Source of the DNA: Niabella aurantiaca DSM 17617 | GTDB taxonomy: Bacteria > Bacteroidota > Bacteroidia > Chitinophagales > Chitinophagaceae | Direction: 5' to 3' | DNA: 64,000 nt | NCBI RefSeq assembly: GCF_000374125.1 | Contig: NZ_KB893626.1 | Location: forward strand, 372,001 to 436,000 | Part shown: in pieces, positions 43,746 to 52,393 of the stretch | Layout: every line of letters starts with the position of its first letter | Numbering within the stretch: position 1 is the first letter of the stretch | Made by a program: the position numbers and the translations under genes | Notes under the pieces: model-generated | Told to the model about the DNA's origin: nothing | Seen by the model: the letters and a program-made list of their open reading frames with translations, nothing else | Database searches by the model: none

Positions 43746-44894
43746 TTATACCGCCGCATGCAGCGCCGCAATTTCCTCTTTTATAGCTTCAATAAACTCC
43801 TCAGCATCTTTTTTCTTCAATGCCAATGATGGCAGCAGCCGGATCACATTGGGTTTGGCCTCTCCTGTAAATATTTTATGATTGGTCAGCAGGTTCTTTT
43901 TTAATGGACCCAGCTCTTCGGAAACATCAAAGCCGATCATCAGTCCACGGCCTCTCACATTCTTTATTTCCGGCATGGTTGCCAGCTCTTCCCGCAGGTA
44001 TTTGCCTACCATTACGGCATTGCCCATCAGTTTTTCTTCGCGGATCACTTCCAGCACCGCCAGCGCTGCCGCACAGGCCAGGTGATTTCCTCCAAAGGTA
44101 GTGCCCAGCTGAAAATGTTTGGGCTGTATATGCGGGGCAATGATGATCCCGGCCACAGGGAAACCGTTCCCCATACCTTTGGCCATGGTATAGATATCGG
44201 CGTTCACACCGGCAAAATCATGACTGAAAAATTTTCCGCTGCGCCCATATCCGCATTGAACGCTGTCTGCAATATAAAGAGCGCCGTATTTGGTACAGAG
44301 CGCCCGGATCAGTTTTAAAAATGATTCACTCGCCACATTGATACCGCCTACGCCCTGGATGCCCTCAAGGATCACGGAAGACACATCTTTCCCGTGCTTG
44401 TCAAAATAGGCTTCGAGGGCCTCTTCATCATTAAAGGGCAAAAAGACCACGTTGTCGGTTTCATTTACGGGCGCCACGATATTTTTATTATCCGTGGCAG
44501 CCACGGCCAGGGAAGTTCTGCCGTGGAAGGCTTTATTAAAAGCAATGATCTTTTTTCGCCCGTTATAAAAAGAAGCCAGTTTCAGTGCGTTCTCATTGGC
44601 TTCGGCTCCGGAATTGCAGAGAAAAAGCTGATAATCCTCTTTGCCGGAAACCTCGCCCAGCTTTTTTGCCAGTTCCTGCTGCAGCGGTATCCGGATCGAA
44701 TTGGAATAAAATGCGATCTTTTCAAGCTGCTCCTCAATTCGTTTTACCCAATGGGGATGTGTATGTCCGATACTGATCACAGCATGGCCGCCATAGAGGT
44801 CCAGGTATTGATTGCCCTGGTCATCCCAAACATAAGACCCTTTTGCTTTTACAATGGTAACATCGTTCAGGGGGTAAACATCAAATAAATTCAT
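43746..44894 (-). CDS. argD: N-acylornithine aminotransferase (class III PLP enzyme)
   Basis: The 382-residue aminotransferase shows YLDLYGGHAVISIGHTHPHW, FLCNSGAEANENALKLASFY, FHGRTSLAVAATD, the PLP-binding aspartate block ALYIADSVQCGYGRSGKFF and MAKGMGNGFPVAGI, whose Lys binds PLP, then GTTFGGNHLACAAALAVLEV. It makes N-acylornithine from the semialdehyde, upstream of argF' in the pathway. The gene is separated from argF' by 481 bases filled by the BRO-N remnant, so the two may now be transcribed apart. argC is not adjacent. Confidence 0.93.
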   Translation of the reverse strand: MNLFDVYPLNDVTIVKAKGSYVWDDQGNQYLDLYGGHAVISIGHTHPHWVKRIEEQLEKIAFYSNSIRIPLQQELAKKLGEVSGKEDYQLFLCNSGAEANENALKLASFYNGRKKIIAFNKAFHGRTSLAVAATDNKNIVAPVNETDNVVFLPFNDEEALEAYFDKHGKDVSSVILEGIQGVGGINVASESFLKLIRALCTKYGALYIADSVQCGYGRSGKFFSHDFAGVNADIYTMAKGMGNGFPVAGIIIAPHIQPKHFQLGTTFGGNHLACAAALAVLEVIREEKLMGNAVMVGKYLREELATMPEIKNVRGRGLMIGFDVSEELGPLKKNLLTNHKIFTGEAKPNVIRLLPSLALKKKDAEEFIEAIKEEIAALHAAV

Positions 44895-45037
44895 TATACC
44901 GTTGGTTTAAAAAAAATATGCCTGTAACCAGGCAATCGAGGCTATAAAAATAAGTAAAATTGTTCATAGTGCAGGGCGAATTGTTCAGGACCGGCCCATA
45001 ACGGATTTTCTGTGATCCATGAACCATTTGTCATGAT

Positions 45038-45685
45038 CTAATTCAGCATTCCTGGTTCTTTTACAATTTCCGCCCGGGGTTCTTCCTTGATCTTCTTCCA
45101 TCCCCCGGCCACATTCCGCAGGTTGTGCAATCCCTGTCTTTTCAGAACGGATGCGGCGATAACGCTACGCGTGCCACCGCCACAGTGCAGGTATAGATTG
45201 TCCTTATCCTCAATGGCGGCAATGCGCAGGGGATCGTTCAGCTCACTCAATGGCAGGTTAACCGCATCTTTAAGATGGCCTTCTGCAAACTCGATCGGTT
45301 TGCGGACATCCATTACGATCAGGTGCTCATCAAAAGGAATGTCCATCATCAGTTCGTCTGTTTCTACATCGATGATCATGTCGGAAGGAGCGCCGGAATT
45401 GCGGTAGGTTTCAAAGCCGCCCTCCAGGGTTCCTTCTACGGTATAGCCAAGCCGCTCCAGGCCGGTAGCCGCCCCCATTGCAGTATCCTGTTCCGCTACC
45501 AGTAAAACCGGTGTGCTCTTTTCCAGGATAGCGGTGACCCACTCTTCAAATTGTTTTGCACCAAAAGGCACATGGATGCTTCCGGGAATAAAGCCCGCTT
45601 TAAACAGTTCAGTGGCTCTTGTGTCCAGGATCACCGGACCTTTTCCGGCGGTCTGTAAAAAATCATTCAGCGCTAAAGTCTTCAT
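45038..45685 (-). CDS. Tandem rhodanese-domain protein
   Basis: The 215-residue protein has two rhodanese folds. The first (residues about 5-95, with ILDTRATELFKAGFIPGSIH) has no active-site Cys: its loop reads VAEQDTAMGAA. The second (about 105-205, with VMDVRKPIEFAEGHL) keeps Cys168 in LHCGGGTRSV. It may transfer sulfur or handle persulfides in the cytoplasm. TAACTTTG (minus strand, 45715-45708) is a possible -7 element 23 bases upstream of the ATG. The ArsR regulator gene lies 98 bases upstream on the same strand, so the two may form a small sulfide-responsive unit. Confidence 0.87.
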   Translation of the reverse strand: MKTLALNDFLQTAGKGPVILDTRATELFKAGFIPGSIHVPFGAKQFEEWVTAILEKSTPVLLVAEQDTAMGAATGLERLGYTVEGTLEGGFETYRNSGAPSDMIIDVETDELMMDIPFDEHLIVMDVRKPIEFAEGHLKDAVNLPLSELNDPLRIAAIEDKDNLYLHCGGGTRSVIAASVLKRQGLHNLRNVAGGWKKIKEEPRAEIVKEPGMLN

Positions 45686-45783
45686 TTATACATGTTGTTT
45701 AGATGAGCAAAGTTATGGGTAAAAAAAAAGTACCACTCTTATAAAAAGGGGTACTTCTGAAAGATCTTAAAAGTCCTTATGTG

Positions 45784-46122
45784 TTAACCAAGGAGATCAG
45801 ACACAAAGCGGTTTAATTCCTTCATGCGATCGGTATTTACCGTGTAGTAAATAAATTTTCCGTCGCGCTCTGTGTTTACAAATTCAGCCTTACGCAGGAT
45901 GGCAAGGTGTTGTGAGGCAACCGACTGCTCAATACGTAATTTTACGTAAATCTCAGTGACGGTGATTTTGTCCTGGGTGTCGATCAGCTTCAGAATTTGC
46001 TGTCTCAATTTGTGGTTAAAGGCTCTCAGGATCAAGGCGGCTTTTTTTACATTGAGAGTGTCAACAGTGATGTGGCTACTGTTTTCTTTTTTTAACGTAA
46101 AAGAAATCTGGTAATTGCTCAT
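45784..46122 (-). CDS. ArsR-family winged-helix regulator without cysteines
   Basis: The 112-residue protein starts at 46122 (MSNYQISFTL). Residues about 30-105 form an ArsR winged helix: LRAFNHKLRQQILKLI, ITVTEIYVKLRIEQSVASQH with LAILRKAEFVNTERDGKFIY. The protein contains no cysteine at all, so it cannot sense metals through thiols or persulfides in the way of SmtB, ArsR or BigR types. TACCTTTG (minus strand, 46165-46158) is a possible -7 element. It precedes the rhodanese gene, a common pairing in this phylum, but the signal is unknown. Confidence 0.87.
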   Translation of the reverse strand: MSNYQISFTLKKENSSHITVDTLNVKKAALILRAFNHKLRQQILKLIDTQDKITVTEIYVKLRIEQSVASQHLAILRKAEFVNTERDGKFIYYTVNTDRMKELNRFVSDLLG

Positions 46123-46226
46123 TGTTCTGTATAAATAGAGTTTATTTGAATGGCCAACAAAGGTATACATCCATTTAAATTATTTGATATTTGCAGGGGC
46201 CAAAAACGTATATAAATTTCCCTAAT

Positions 46227-46889
46227 TTAATTTTTGTTAAAATGTACAGCTTTTAAATAGAAAGGCTCGGTATAGGAAAGATCGGCGAACTGGTTTTGCC
46301 TGAAGTGCTTAATCGTTAAATAGGGCATGTTCGCCGCGTTGTAGCGGGTGGTATTAAAGGCTGCGTTAGAGTGTTTTATAACCGGCTGCAGCTTTCGGAT
46401 GGCATTTCCGGTAAATAGCATCCGGTGATCCGCCAGCAGGTCCTGGAAACTTTGCCCGTCTGCGACCAGCGCCTTCGGGGGGCGGACAGTTGTTAAATCT
46501 TTTTGATATACCGCGGTATAGATTTCCATCCTGCGCGCATCAATAACCGGGCAGATCAGATCCGCCGCCTGCTCTTTTACGGAGTGGGCCATGATCTCAA
46601 GCGTGCTCAGGCAAATAAGCGGCTTGCGGAGGGCAAAGCACAATCCCTTTGCGGTTGCAAGGCCGATCCGCAGCCCTGTATAAGACCCGGGGCCGTTACT
46701 AACTGCAACAGCGTCTAAATGATTCATTGATAACTGGTTTGAGGTAAAGAGTTCACGGATGGCGTCATTGATCCAGGAGGCATGGGCGGTAGTGGTAGGG
46801 GTTTCCGTATAGGCTATGGTTTTGTCGTTTTCCGATATGCAAACCGATGCATAATCCACTGCGGTATCGATATTTAAAAACAACGCCAT
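46227..46889 (-). CDS. tsaB: tRNA threonylcarbamoyladenosine biosynthesis protein TsaB
   Basis: The 220-residue protein starts at 46889 with FLNIDTAVDYASVCISENDK and has the TsaB motif AVAVSNGPGSYTGLRIGLAT followed by GLCFALRKPLICLSTLE. TsaB supports TsaD in making the t6A base in tRNAs that read ANN codons. TACTTTTG (minus strand, 46901-46894) lies four bases before the ATG, so the transcript may be nearly leaderless. It is divergent from ridA with 75 bases between the starts. Confidence 0.92.
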   Translation of the reverse strand: MALFLNIDTAVDYASVCISENDKTIAYTETPTTTAHASWINDAIRELFTSNQLSMNHLDAVAVSNGPGSYTGLRIGLATAKGLCFALRKPLICLSTLEIMAHSVKEQAADLICPVIDARRMEIYTAVYQKDLTTVRPPKALVADGQSFQDLLADHRMLFTGNAIRKLQPVIKHSNAAFNTTRYNAANMPYLTIKHFRQNQFADLSYTEPFYLKAVHFNKN

Positions 46890-46893
46890 TCCA

Positions 46894-46901
46894 CAAAAGT
46901 A
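46894..46901 (-). promoter_or_regulatory. Possible -7 element for tsaB with near-leaderless start
   Basis: On the minus strand TACTTTTG fits TAnnTTTG and ends four bases before the tsaB ATG. No TTTG box is seen 19-21 bases further up, so this rests on the -7 match alone. Confidence 0.35.
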
Positions 46902-46964
46902 ACACAAACTGCTTTTTGTGCATGCACTCCATTAAAACTATATTCGTTCTCAAAATATTCAAAA

Positions 46965-47345
46965 ATGGAGAAGAAAATCGTAACAACAGACAAAGCCCCG
47001 GCTCCCATTGGGCCATACAACCAGGCTGTGCTGGCGGGTGACACCCTGTATATTTCCGGGCAGGTATGCATTGATCCACAGACCGGTGAGCTGAATAATA
47101 AAAGCCTTGAGGAGGAAACACACCAATGCATGCGCAACCTGGAAGCCATTTTAGGGGAAGCAGGGCTGAACTTTTCTCATGTGGTGAAATCGACCATCTT
47201 TATTACGGATATGAACCGCTTTGCCGAGATCAACAGCGTTTACGGTCAATATTTTACAGCGGATTTCCCCGCCCGTGAAACCGTTCAGGTAGCGGCGCTC
47301 CCCAAGTTTGTAAATGTGGAGATCAGCATGATCGCCGTGCGGTAA
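46965..47345 (+). CDS. ridA: RidA family enamine/imine deaminase
   Basis: The 126-residue protein has the YjgF/RidA signature: APAPIGPYNQAVLAGDTLYI, SGQVCIDPQTGE, VVKSTIFITDMNRFAEINSV and RETVQVAALPKFVNVEISMI, whose Arg binds the carboxylate of the substrate. It hydrolyses reactive enamines and imines formed by PLP enzymes, protecting the cytoplasm. Length and motif spacing are standard. It seems to be a single gene. Confidence 0.93.
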   Translation: MEKKIVTTDKAPAPIGPYNQAVLAGDTLYISGQVCIDPQTGELNNKSLEEETHQCMRNLEAILGEAGLNFSHVVKSTIFITDMNRFAEINSVYGQYFTADFPARETVQVAALPKFVNVEISMIAVR

Positions 47346-47414
47346 CCACTGGTTTGTTTCAGGTTTGAAGTTCCTGGTTTCATGTTAGATCCCGTTTTTT
47401 ATACTTGATGCGAA

Positions 47415-47434
47415 ACATCTGAAGGCTGAAAGCT
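47415..47434. repeat. Second exact copy of the dispersed intergenic repeat
   Basis: ACATCTGAAGGCTGAAAGCT at 47415-47434 is identical to 33901-33920. Further diverged pieces follow at 47622-47667 (AGCTGACCACTGATTGCTGAA and similar). The gap 47346-47741 (396 bases) between ridA and korA holds no gene, only these repeats and a promoter element. Confidence 0.65.
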
Positions 47435-47714
47435 GGAGGCTGCTGCGCGCTGCGGAGTAACCACGCAACAGGAGCGACCGTTTATAGCAGCAGGCGGGGA
47501 AGCAATACGGCGTTGCCGGCCTAAGGCGGTTTAAAGTAAAAATGAAAAGCCGGGCTTTATACATGCTGTACGCTCATTTCCACATTTTTAAATCTTTCTC
47601 CGGGGGCTCGGAGCTCAAATTTCTGATAGCTGACCACTGATTGCTGAAACCTAATGGCTGACCGCTGCCCGTCATTTTTACAAATTCGTGGTAGAACCTC
47701 CGGGCAAACTGTTG

Positions 47715-47722
47715 TACCTTTG
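47715..47722 (+). promoter_or_regulatory. -7 element for korA
   Basis: TACCTTTG matches TAnnTTTG, 19 bases before the korA ATG. The -33 box is imperfect: TTCG at 47685-47688 is 26 bases away. Confidence 0.45.
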
Positions 47723-47741
47723 CGTCCCAATAATTTTTGAT

Positions 47742-49586
47742 ATGGTTCGAAATCAGGAGGTGCTACAGGATGTAGTCATCAAGTTTGCAGGAGATAGTGG
47801 TGATGGCATGCAATTGACCGGAACACAGTTTACCAATAACACGGCTTTATTAGGAAATGATCTTTCGACGTTCCCCGATTTTCCGGCAGAGATACGGGCG
47901 CCACAGGGCACCCTGCCCGGTGTAAGCGGCTACCAGCTGCGCTTTTCGTCGGACAGTATTTACACGCCCGGTGATAATTATGATGTTTTAGTAGCGATGA
48001 ATGCTGCAGCGCTGAAGGCGAACCTGGGCACCCTGAAAAAAGGAGGAAAGATCATCGTAAATACCGATGGCTTCGATTCCAAGAACCTGCGGCTGGCCAA
48101 CTACCCGGAGGGCGAAAACCCGATCGCGGACGACAGTCTGCAAAGCTATGAGGTCATTAAGATGGATGTGACCAAAATGACCCGGGAGGCGCTGAAGGAA
48201 TTCACCATGGGTACCAAAGAAAAGGACCGGGCCAAGAATATGTTTGTGCTGGGATTCCTGTACTGGATGTACGGCCGGGATATGGAAAGCTCCGTGGATT
48301 TTTTGAAAGAGAAATTTGAAAAGCGCCCGGAGATACTGGAAAGCAACATAAAAGTATTGCAGGCCGGCTATCACTATGGTGAAACCACAGAAACCTTTAC
48401 CACTACGTATAAAGTAGAAAAAGCACGCATGGAGCCCGGAACCTACCGTTCCATTATGGGAAACCAGGCGTTGGCCCTGGGTCTGATCGCGGCTTCTCAA
48501 AAAAGCGGCTTACCCATGTTTTTGGGCTCGTATCCGATTACGCCCGCGTCGGATATTTTACATGAACTGAGCCGGCATAAGAATTTTGGCATCCGTACCT
48601 ACCAGGCTGAGGATGAAATAGCGGCCATCAGCGCGGCGATCGGAGCCTCTTACGGCGGCGCGTTGGGGGTTACCACCACATCCGGACCGGGAATGGCGCT
48701 GAAAACAGAAGCCATGGGTCTGGCCGTAATGCTCGAGATCCCCTTACTCATCATCGACGTGCAGCGCGGAGGCCCCTCCACAGGACTTCCTACCAAAACG
48801 GAGCAATCGGACCTGCTCCAGGCGTATTACGGGCGTAACGGGGAGTGCCCTATGCCGGTGATCGCGGCTTCGTCGCCGGCAGACTGTTTTGACGCGGTTT
48901 ATGAAGCGGCAAAGATCAGTGTGCAGCATATGGTGCCGGTGATCTTTTTAAGCGACGGGTATATTGCCAATGGCGCAGAACCCTGGAAGTTTCCGACAGA
49001 AGAATCGCTGCACCCGATCCATGTGAAATTTAAAAAGGAGCTGGGGCATCATGAAGATAAATTCCAGCCCTACGTCCGGGATGAAAACGGGGTACGCCCC
49101 TGGGTTGTGCCCGGTACAAAAGGACTGGAGCACCGTATTGGGGGTATCGAAAAGCAAAATATTACGGGAAATATCAGTTATGACCCGGCGAATCACCAGC
49201 AAATGGTGAAGATCCGCCAGGAAAAAGTAGATAAGATCGCGGAGTTCATTCCGGAACAGAAAATTGACACCGGCAGGGCAGAGGGGGATGTGCTGGTGCT
49301 GGGGTGGGGGTCTACCTATGGTGTGATCAAGTCCGCCGTTCTGGAATTACAGGCACAGGGAAAGTCGGTAAGCCACGCACATTTGCGTCACTTGCGTCCT
49401 TTTCCCAAAAACCTGGGCGAATTGCTGCGGCGCTTCAAGACCGTGCTGATCCCCGAGATCAACAATGGCCAGCTGATAAAGATCATCCGCGATCAGTACC
49501 TGATCGATGCAAAAGGCTATCATAAAATTATGGGTGTGCCCATTACCAAGCAGGAGCTGATCGAAGAGATCGGAAACTATTTGTAA
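47742..49586 (+). CDS. korA: 2-oxoacid:acceptor oxidoreductase subunit alpha
   Basis: The 614-residue protein fuses the gamma-type domain (VIKFAGDSGDGMQLTGTQFT, FPDFPAEIRAPQGTLPGVSG, residues 1-190) to the alpha-type domain (LGSYPITPASDILHELSRH, GALGVTTTSGPGMALKTEA, GGPSTGLPTKTEQSDL). This is the KorA layout of 2-oxoglutarate:ferredoxin oxidoreductase. It needs the TPP-binding KorB subunit for activity, which usually follows directly but is absent here: the next item is a broken methyltransferase on the other strand. The ATG at 47742 starts the conserved region; a frame from 47688 would add a spurious end. Confidence 0.92.
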   Translation: MVRNQEVLQDVVIKFAGDSGDGMQLTGTQFTNNTALLGNDLSTFPDFPAEIRAPQGTLPGVSGYQLRFSSDSIYTPGDNYDVLVAMNAAALKANLGTLKKGGKIIVNTDGFDSKNLRLANYPEGENPIADDSLQSYEVIKMDVTKMTREALKEFTMGTKEKDRAKNMFVLGFLYWMYGRDMESSVDFLKEKFEKRPEILESNIKVLQAGYHYGETTETFTTTYKVEKARMEPGTYRSIMGNQALALGLIAASQKSGLPMFLGSYPITPASDILHELSRHKNFGIRTYQAEDEIAAISAAIGASYGGALGVTTTSGPGMALKTEAMGLAVMLEIPLLIIDVQRGGPSTGLPTKTEQSDLLQAYYGRNGECPMPVIAASSPADCFDAVYEAAKISVQHMVPVIFLSDGYIANGAEPWKFPTEESLHPIHVKFKKELGHHEDKFQPYVRDENGVRPWVVPGTKGLEHRIGGIEKQNITGNISYDPANHQQMVKIRQEKVDKIAEFIPEQKIDTGRAEGDVLVLGWGSTYGVIKSAVLELQAQGKSVSHAHLRHLRPFPKNLGELLRRFKTVLIPEINNGQLIKIIRDQYLIDAKGYHKIMGVPITKQELIEEIGNYL

Positions 49587-49594
49587 GAAGGAAT

Positions 49595-49613
49595 ACCGGC
49601 TTTCCGGGCCGGT
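49595..49613 (+). terminator. Possible hairpin after korA
   Basis: ACCGGC (49595-49600) and GCCGGT (49608-49613) form a six-base stem nine bases after the korA stop. No T-run follows, so termination is uncertain. Confidence 0.3.
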
Positions 49614-49626
49614 TCCCTCCGGATCG

Positions 49627-49920
49627 TCAGCGCCCGGCAAAAGCAAGGTCAAATAACGGAACTCCTGCCGGCAGCTCAAAATCTTCAATGGCAATTTGCT
49701 GAAAACTAAGTTTCCCTGACGCTATTTCAACCGGTGCAGACTCCAGGGCCAGCCGGATGGCTTTTGAAGAACGGTCAATTCCGAGAATATAACCGTTTCC
49801 GATCCGTTTCGCTGTTTCCCGGGCGGAGGCACCGGGCCCGCACCCGATCTCCAGTACACGGATGCCTTCCCAAAGCGGCAGGGCTTTTACAATTGCAGCC
49901 AAACGGGGAGAAAGGTCCAT
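49627..49920 (-). pseudogene. Class I SAM-dependent methyltransferase, truncated
   Basis: The frame starts MDLSPRLAAIVKALPLWEGI and has the SAM-binding motif VLEIGCGPGASARETAKRIG, then ILGIDRSSKAI and AIEDFELPAGVPLFDLAFA. It stops at residue 97, just where family members continue with a VRVGALDG-type strand and about 80 more residues. No continuation was found downstream. The remaining part could fold as half a Rossmann domain, but it lacks the substrate side. It probably lost its end when the region next to korA was rearranged. Confidence 0.7.
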
Positions 49921-50075
49921 ATCCTTGTGTTTTATAAAAAAATCAGACCGTGAAAGAGACCATTGACGGAGCCCATTACAGAGGGGGGACCCATCCCCGA
50001 AAATAGCGATTTTAAGATAAAACGGGTTACATCCGCTACCTTTATAGAGGATTCATTGGCTCTAAAATCAGAAAG

Positions 50076-51539
50076 ATGCCTGCCTCTAAAAAATTAACAG
50101 TAAATGATTTTCTTCAAAGCCCGGAAGTGCTGGCCCAACTGGAAAAACTGAAATCTGTGTTTGGTGAGAACGGAGAAAAGCTGGTGCTTTCAGACACACT
50201 GGATGAAGAAGGCCATCAATATGTAAACCTTGTTCAGAAGGGCGGGGGCGTGCTGGGGGTGGCCCTGGTAGGCTATACCTATGTGCTGGAACAGATGGGC
50301 ATCCGCTTTATGCGGCTGGCCGGGACCAGTGCGGGGGCGATCAATACGGCCCTGTTGGCAATTGTTGGAAAAAAGGAAGAGGAGAAATCGGCAAGGATCC
50401 TGGAAGCGATCACGCAGCTCAATTTCTTTGACCTGGTGGACGGCCATCCCGCGGCCCGGTGGCTGATCAAAAAATTTATAACCAGGAGCGGTTTTTTAGG
50501 AAAGCTGAAGAAGTGGGCAAACGGGCTTGGTATCTTTTATGCAGTATTGCTGGCAACAACCTTCGTGTGCCTATGGCTGCTTCCCCATAATACGCCCATG
50601 CGGCAGTTTACGCAAACACTGGTAGTGGTGCTGCTTGCAGTAACCCTGTTGCTAGGCGCGCTGGCCTGGTATGTCCGTCGTCTGCTAAGGCGGTTGCGAT
50701 CCAGCGGATATGGGATCAATCCCGGTGATTTTTTCTATGACTGGCTGAAACAGCTGATGAAGGAAAACGGGGTAAACGATGTGACCGATTTTCGAAACAA
50801 AGCCGGTCAGCCGGTTGCGGGGCTTCATTTGCGCCAGGAGCATCCCGATGGACTGGATGGCCTGGCACCGGATGTGACGGTCATTGCATCGGAATTGATC
50901 ACGGAAAATAAGGTCGAATTTCCAAAAATGTGCAATCTTTTCCGGTCCGGCGACCAGATGGATGCATTACATCCCGCGGGCCTGGTGCGCGCGTCGATGT
51001 CCATCCCGCTGTTTTTTGAATCCTATTTTATTTACGGAATACCCCGTGAGGATGAAACAATAAAAAAAGCGTGGATGGAGGCATTTGGCGAAAAAGAACC
51101 GCCTGTGGAAGCACGTTTTGTAGATGGGGGGATCCTGTCCAATTTTCCCATCAGTATATTTTATAATCCGAAGATAGTGGTGCCCCGGCTTCCGGTTTTT
51201 GGGATTGACCTGAACGACAGCAGCCCGGGGGACGCCGGCAAAAATGCTTCCGGATGGACGCTGGCCGGGTATTTTTCCCGGATCTTTAACACGGTGCGGA
51301 ATTACTATGACAAGGATTTCCAGTTAAAAAATAAAATGTATTCCCGGGGCATTGGTACGATACCCCTCGCAGACTTTAACTGGCTGAATTTTTTTATTAC
51401 GGACAAGGAAAAGCTGGCATTATTTGAACGCGGCGCGGCGGCGGCAACCCGCTTTCTGCTGAGTTTTGACTGGGAGGCATATAAAATGGACCGGAGCATT
51501 ATGCAGGTTACGATCGAAAAGAAACCGGAAAAGCCGTAA
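50076..51539 (+). CDS. Patatin-like phospholipase with internal membrane segments
   Basis: The 487-residue protein has the oxyanion motif GGGVLG (residues 56-61), the nucleophile Ser85 in AGTSAGAIN, and the catalytic Asp in RFVDGGILSNFP near residue 350. Between them, at about residues 150-210, lie two hydrophobic segments (FYAVLLATTFVCLWLL and TLVVVLLAVTLLLGALAWYV) that split the patatin domain. The enzyme probably hydrolyses membrane lipids from the inner membrane. There is no signal peptide. It is a single gene, not linked to a CBASS or other nucleotide cyclase. Confidence 0.87.
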   Translation: MPASKKLTVNDFLQSPEVLAQLEKLKSVFGENGEKLVLSDTLDEEGHQYVNLVQKGGGVLGVALVGYTYVLEQMGIRFMRLAGTSAGAINTALLAIVGKKEEEKSARILEAITQLNFFDLVDGHPAARWLIKKFITRSGFLGKLKKWANGLGIFYAVLLATTFVCLWLLPHNTPMRQFTQTLVVVLLAVTLLLGALAWYVRRLLRRLRSSGYGINPGDFFYDWLKQLMKENGVNDVTDFRNKAGQPVAGLHLRQEHPDGLDGLAPDVTVIASELITENKVEFPKMCNLFRSGDQMDALHPAGLVRASMSIPLFFESYFIYGIPREDETIKKAWMEAFGEKEPPVEARFVDGGILSNFPISIFYNPKIVVPRLPVFGIDLNDSSPGDAGKNASGWTLAGYFSRIFNTVRNYYDKDFQLKNKMYSRGIGTIPLADFNWLNFFITDKEKLALFERGAAAATRFLLSFDWEAYKMDRSIMQVTIEKKPEKP

Positions 51540-51620
51540 GTAATCAGATCCTGTATCAAAGCCCGGGTCGCAATGCCATCGTCACTCAAAAAATCGTAAT
51601 TTCAATGTAAATTTTATTTT

Positions 51621-52247
51621 ATGAGCGCCCCTGTAAATTGGTCCAAGGCCATCCAACCGCTTCTAAAGAAATACCAGTCCGCCAAACATCCGCTTGACTA
51701 TAAAACCCCCTACCAGTTGCTGGTGATGGTGGTATTGTCCGCCCAGGATTCCGACCGACATATTAACCAGATCGCTCCTGCATTTTTTAAATCTTTTCCC
51801 GGCATGCCGGCGCTTTCCAAAGCCACAGAAGCGGCTATTGCGGAGCAGATCAGTGATGTGCGCAATTTTGGCAATAAGGCCAAATGGCTTTCGGAGATCG
51901 CCCGGACCTTAAAAAAGGACACTGCGATCCCGATGAACCTGGACGCATTGACCGGCCTAAAAGGGATCGGCCGGAAATCTGCCAACGTGATCCTGAGGGA
52001 AAGTGGTATGCCGGCGGAAGGGGTGATCGTAGACCTGCATGTGGTAAGGGTAGCGCCCCGGCTTGGGATTGCTACGGGCACTGATCCCAAAAAAATAGAA
52101 AAACAGATCATGGACACGCTGCCTCAAAAGGATTGGGATGCGGGAATGGCGATATCCTTCCTGGGGCGGGAGCTCTGCCGGCCAACCAACCCGAAATGCC
52201 CGCTGTGCTTGATGAAAACCGTTTGCAAATTCTATAATAGCAACTGA
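51621..52247 (+). CDS. nth: Endonuclease III (DNA glycosylase/AP lyase)
   Basis: The 208-residue protein has the HhH-GPD core LTGLKGIGRKSANVILRESG, with catalytic Lys119, and Asp138 in VIVDLHVVRVAPRLG. The iron-sulfur loop is Cys186, Cys193, Cys196 and Cys202 (C-x6-C-x2-C-x5-C). It removes oxidised pyrimidines and nicks the abasic site in base excision repair. Length and residues are standard. It seems to be monocistronic. Confidence 0.94.
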   Translation: MSAPVNWSKAIQPLLKKYQSAKHPLDYKTPYQLLVMVVLSAQDSDRHINQIAPAFFKSFPGMPALSKATEAAIAEQISDVRNFGNKAKWLSEIARTLKKDTAIPMNLDALTGLKGIGRKSANVILRESGMPAEGVIVDLHVVRVAPRLGIATGTDPKKIEKQIMDTLPQKDWDAGMAISFLGRELCRPTNPKCPLCLMKTVCKFYNSN

Positions 52248-52296
52248 TATCCCCTGCTTACCAGCCATTGAGTGAAGGCCTTCCTTAAAACGGGTT

Positions 52297-52318
52297 CAGG
52301 GCGGAAAACCGGCCCCTG
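52297..52318 (+). terminator. Possible terminator after nth
   Basis: CAGGGCGG, an AAAA loop and CCGGCCCCTG (with two bulged bases) are followed by GGGATTTTAAT. The stem is strong, but the T-run is short. Confidence 0.35.
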
Positions 52319-52393
52319 GGGATTTTAATGACCTGCTTCAAAAAAGGGTTTTTCTGTAAATTAATAATACTTTAGCCTCCAAAAAACGGCTTG

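Noticed and set aside
50076-52247. Patatin plus nth as a defence cassette
   Set aside because: No nucleotide cyclase, TIR or sensor gene is nearby, and nth is an ordinary repair gene.
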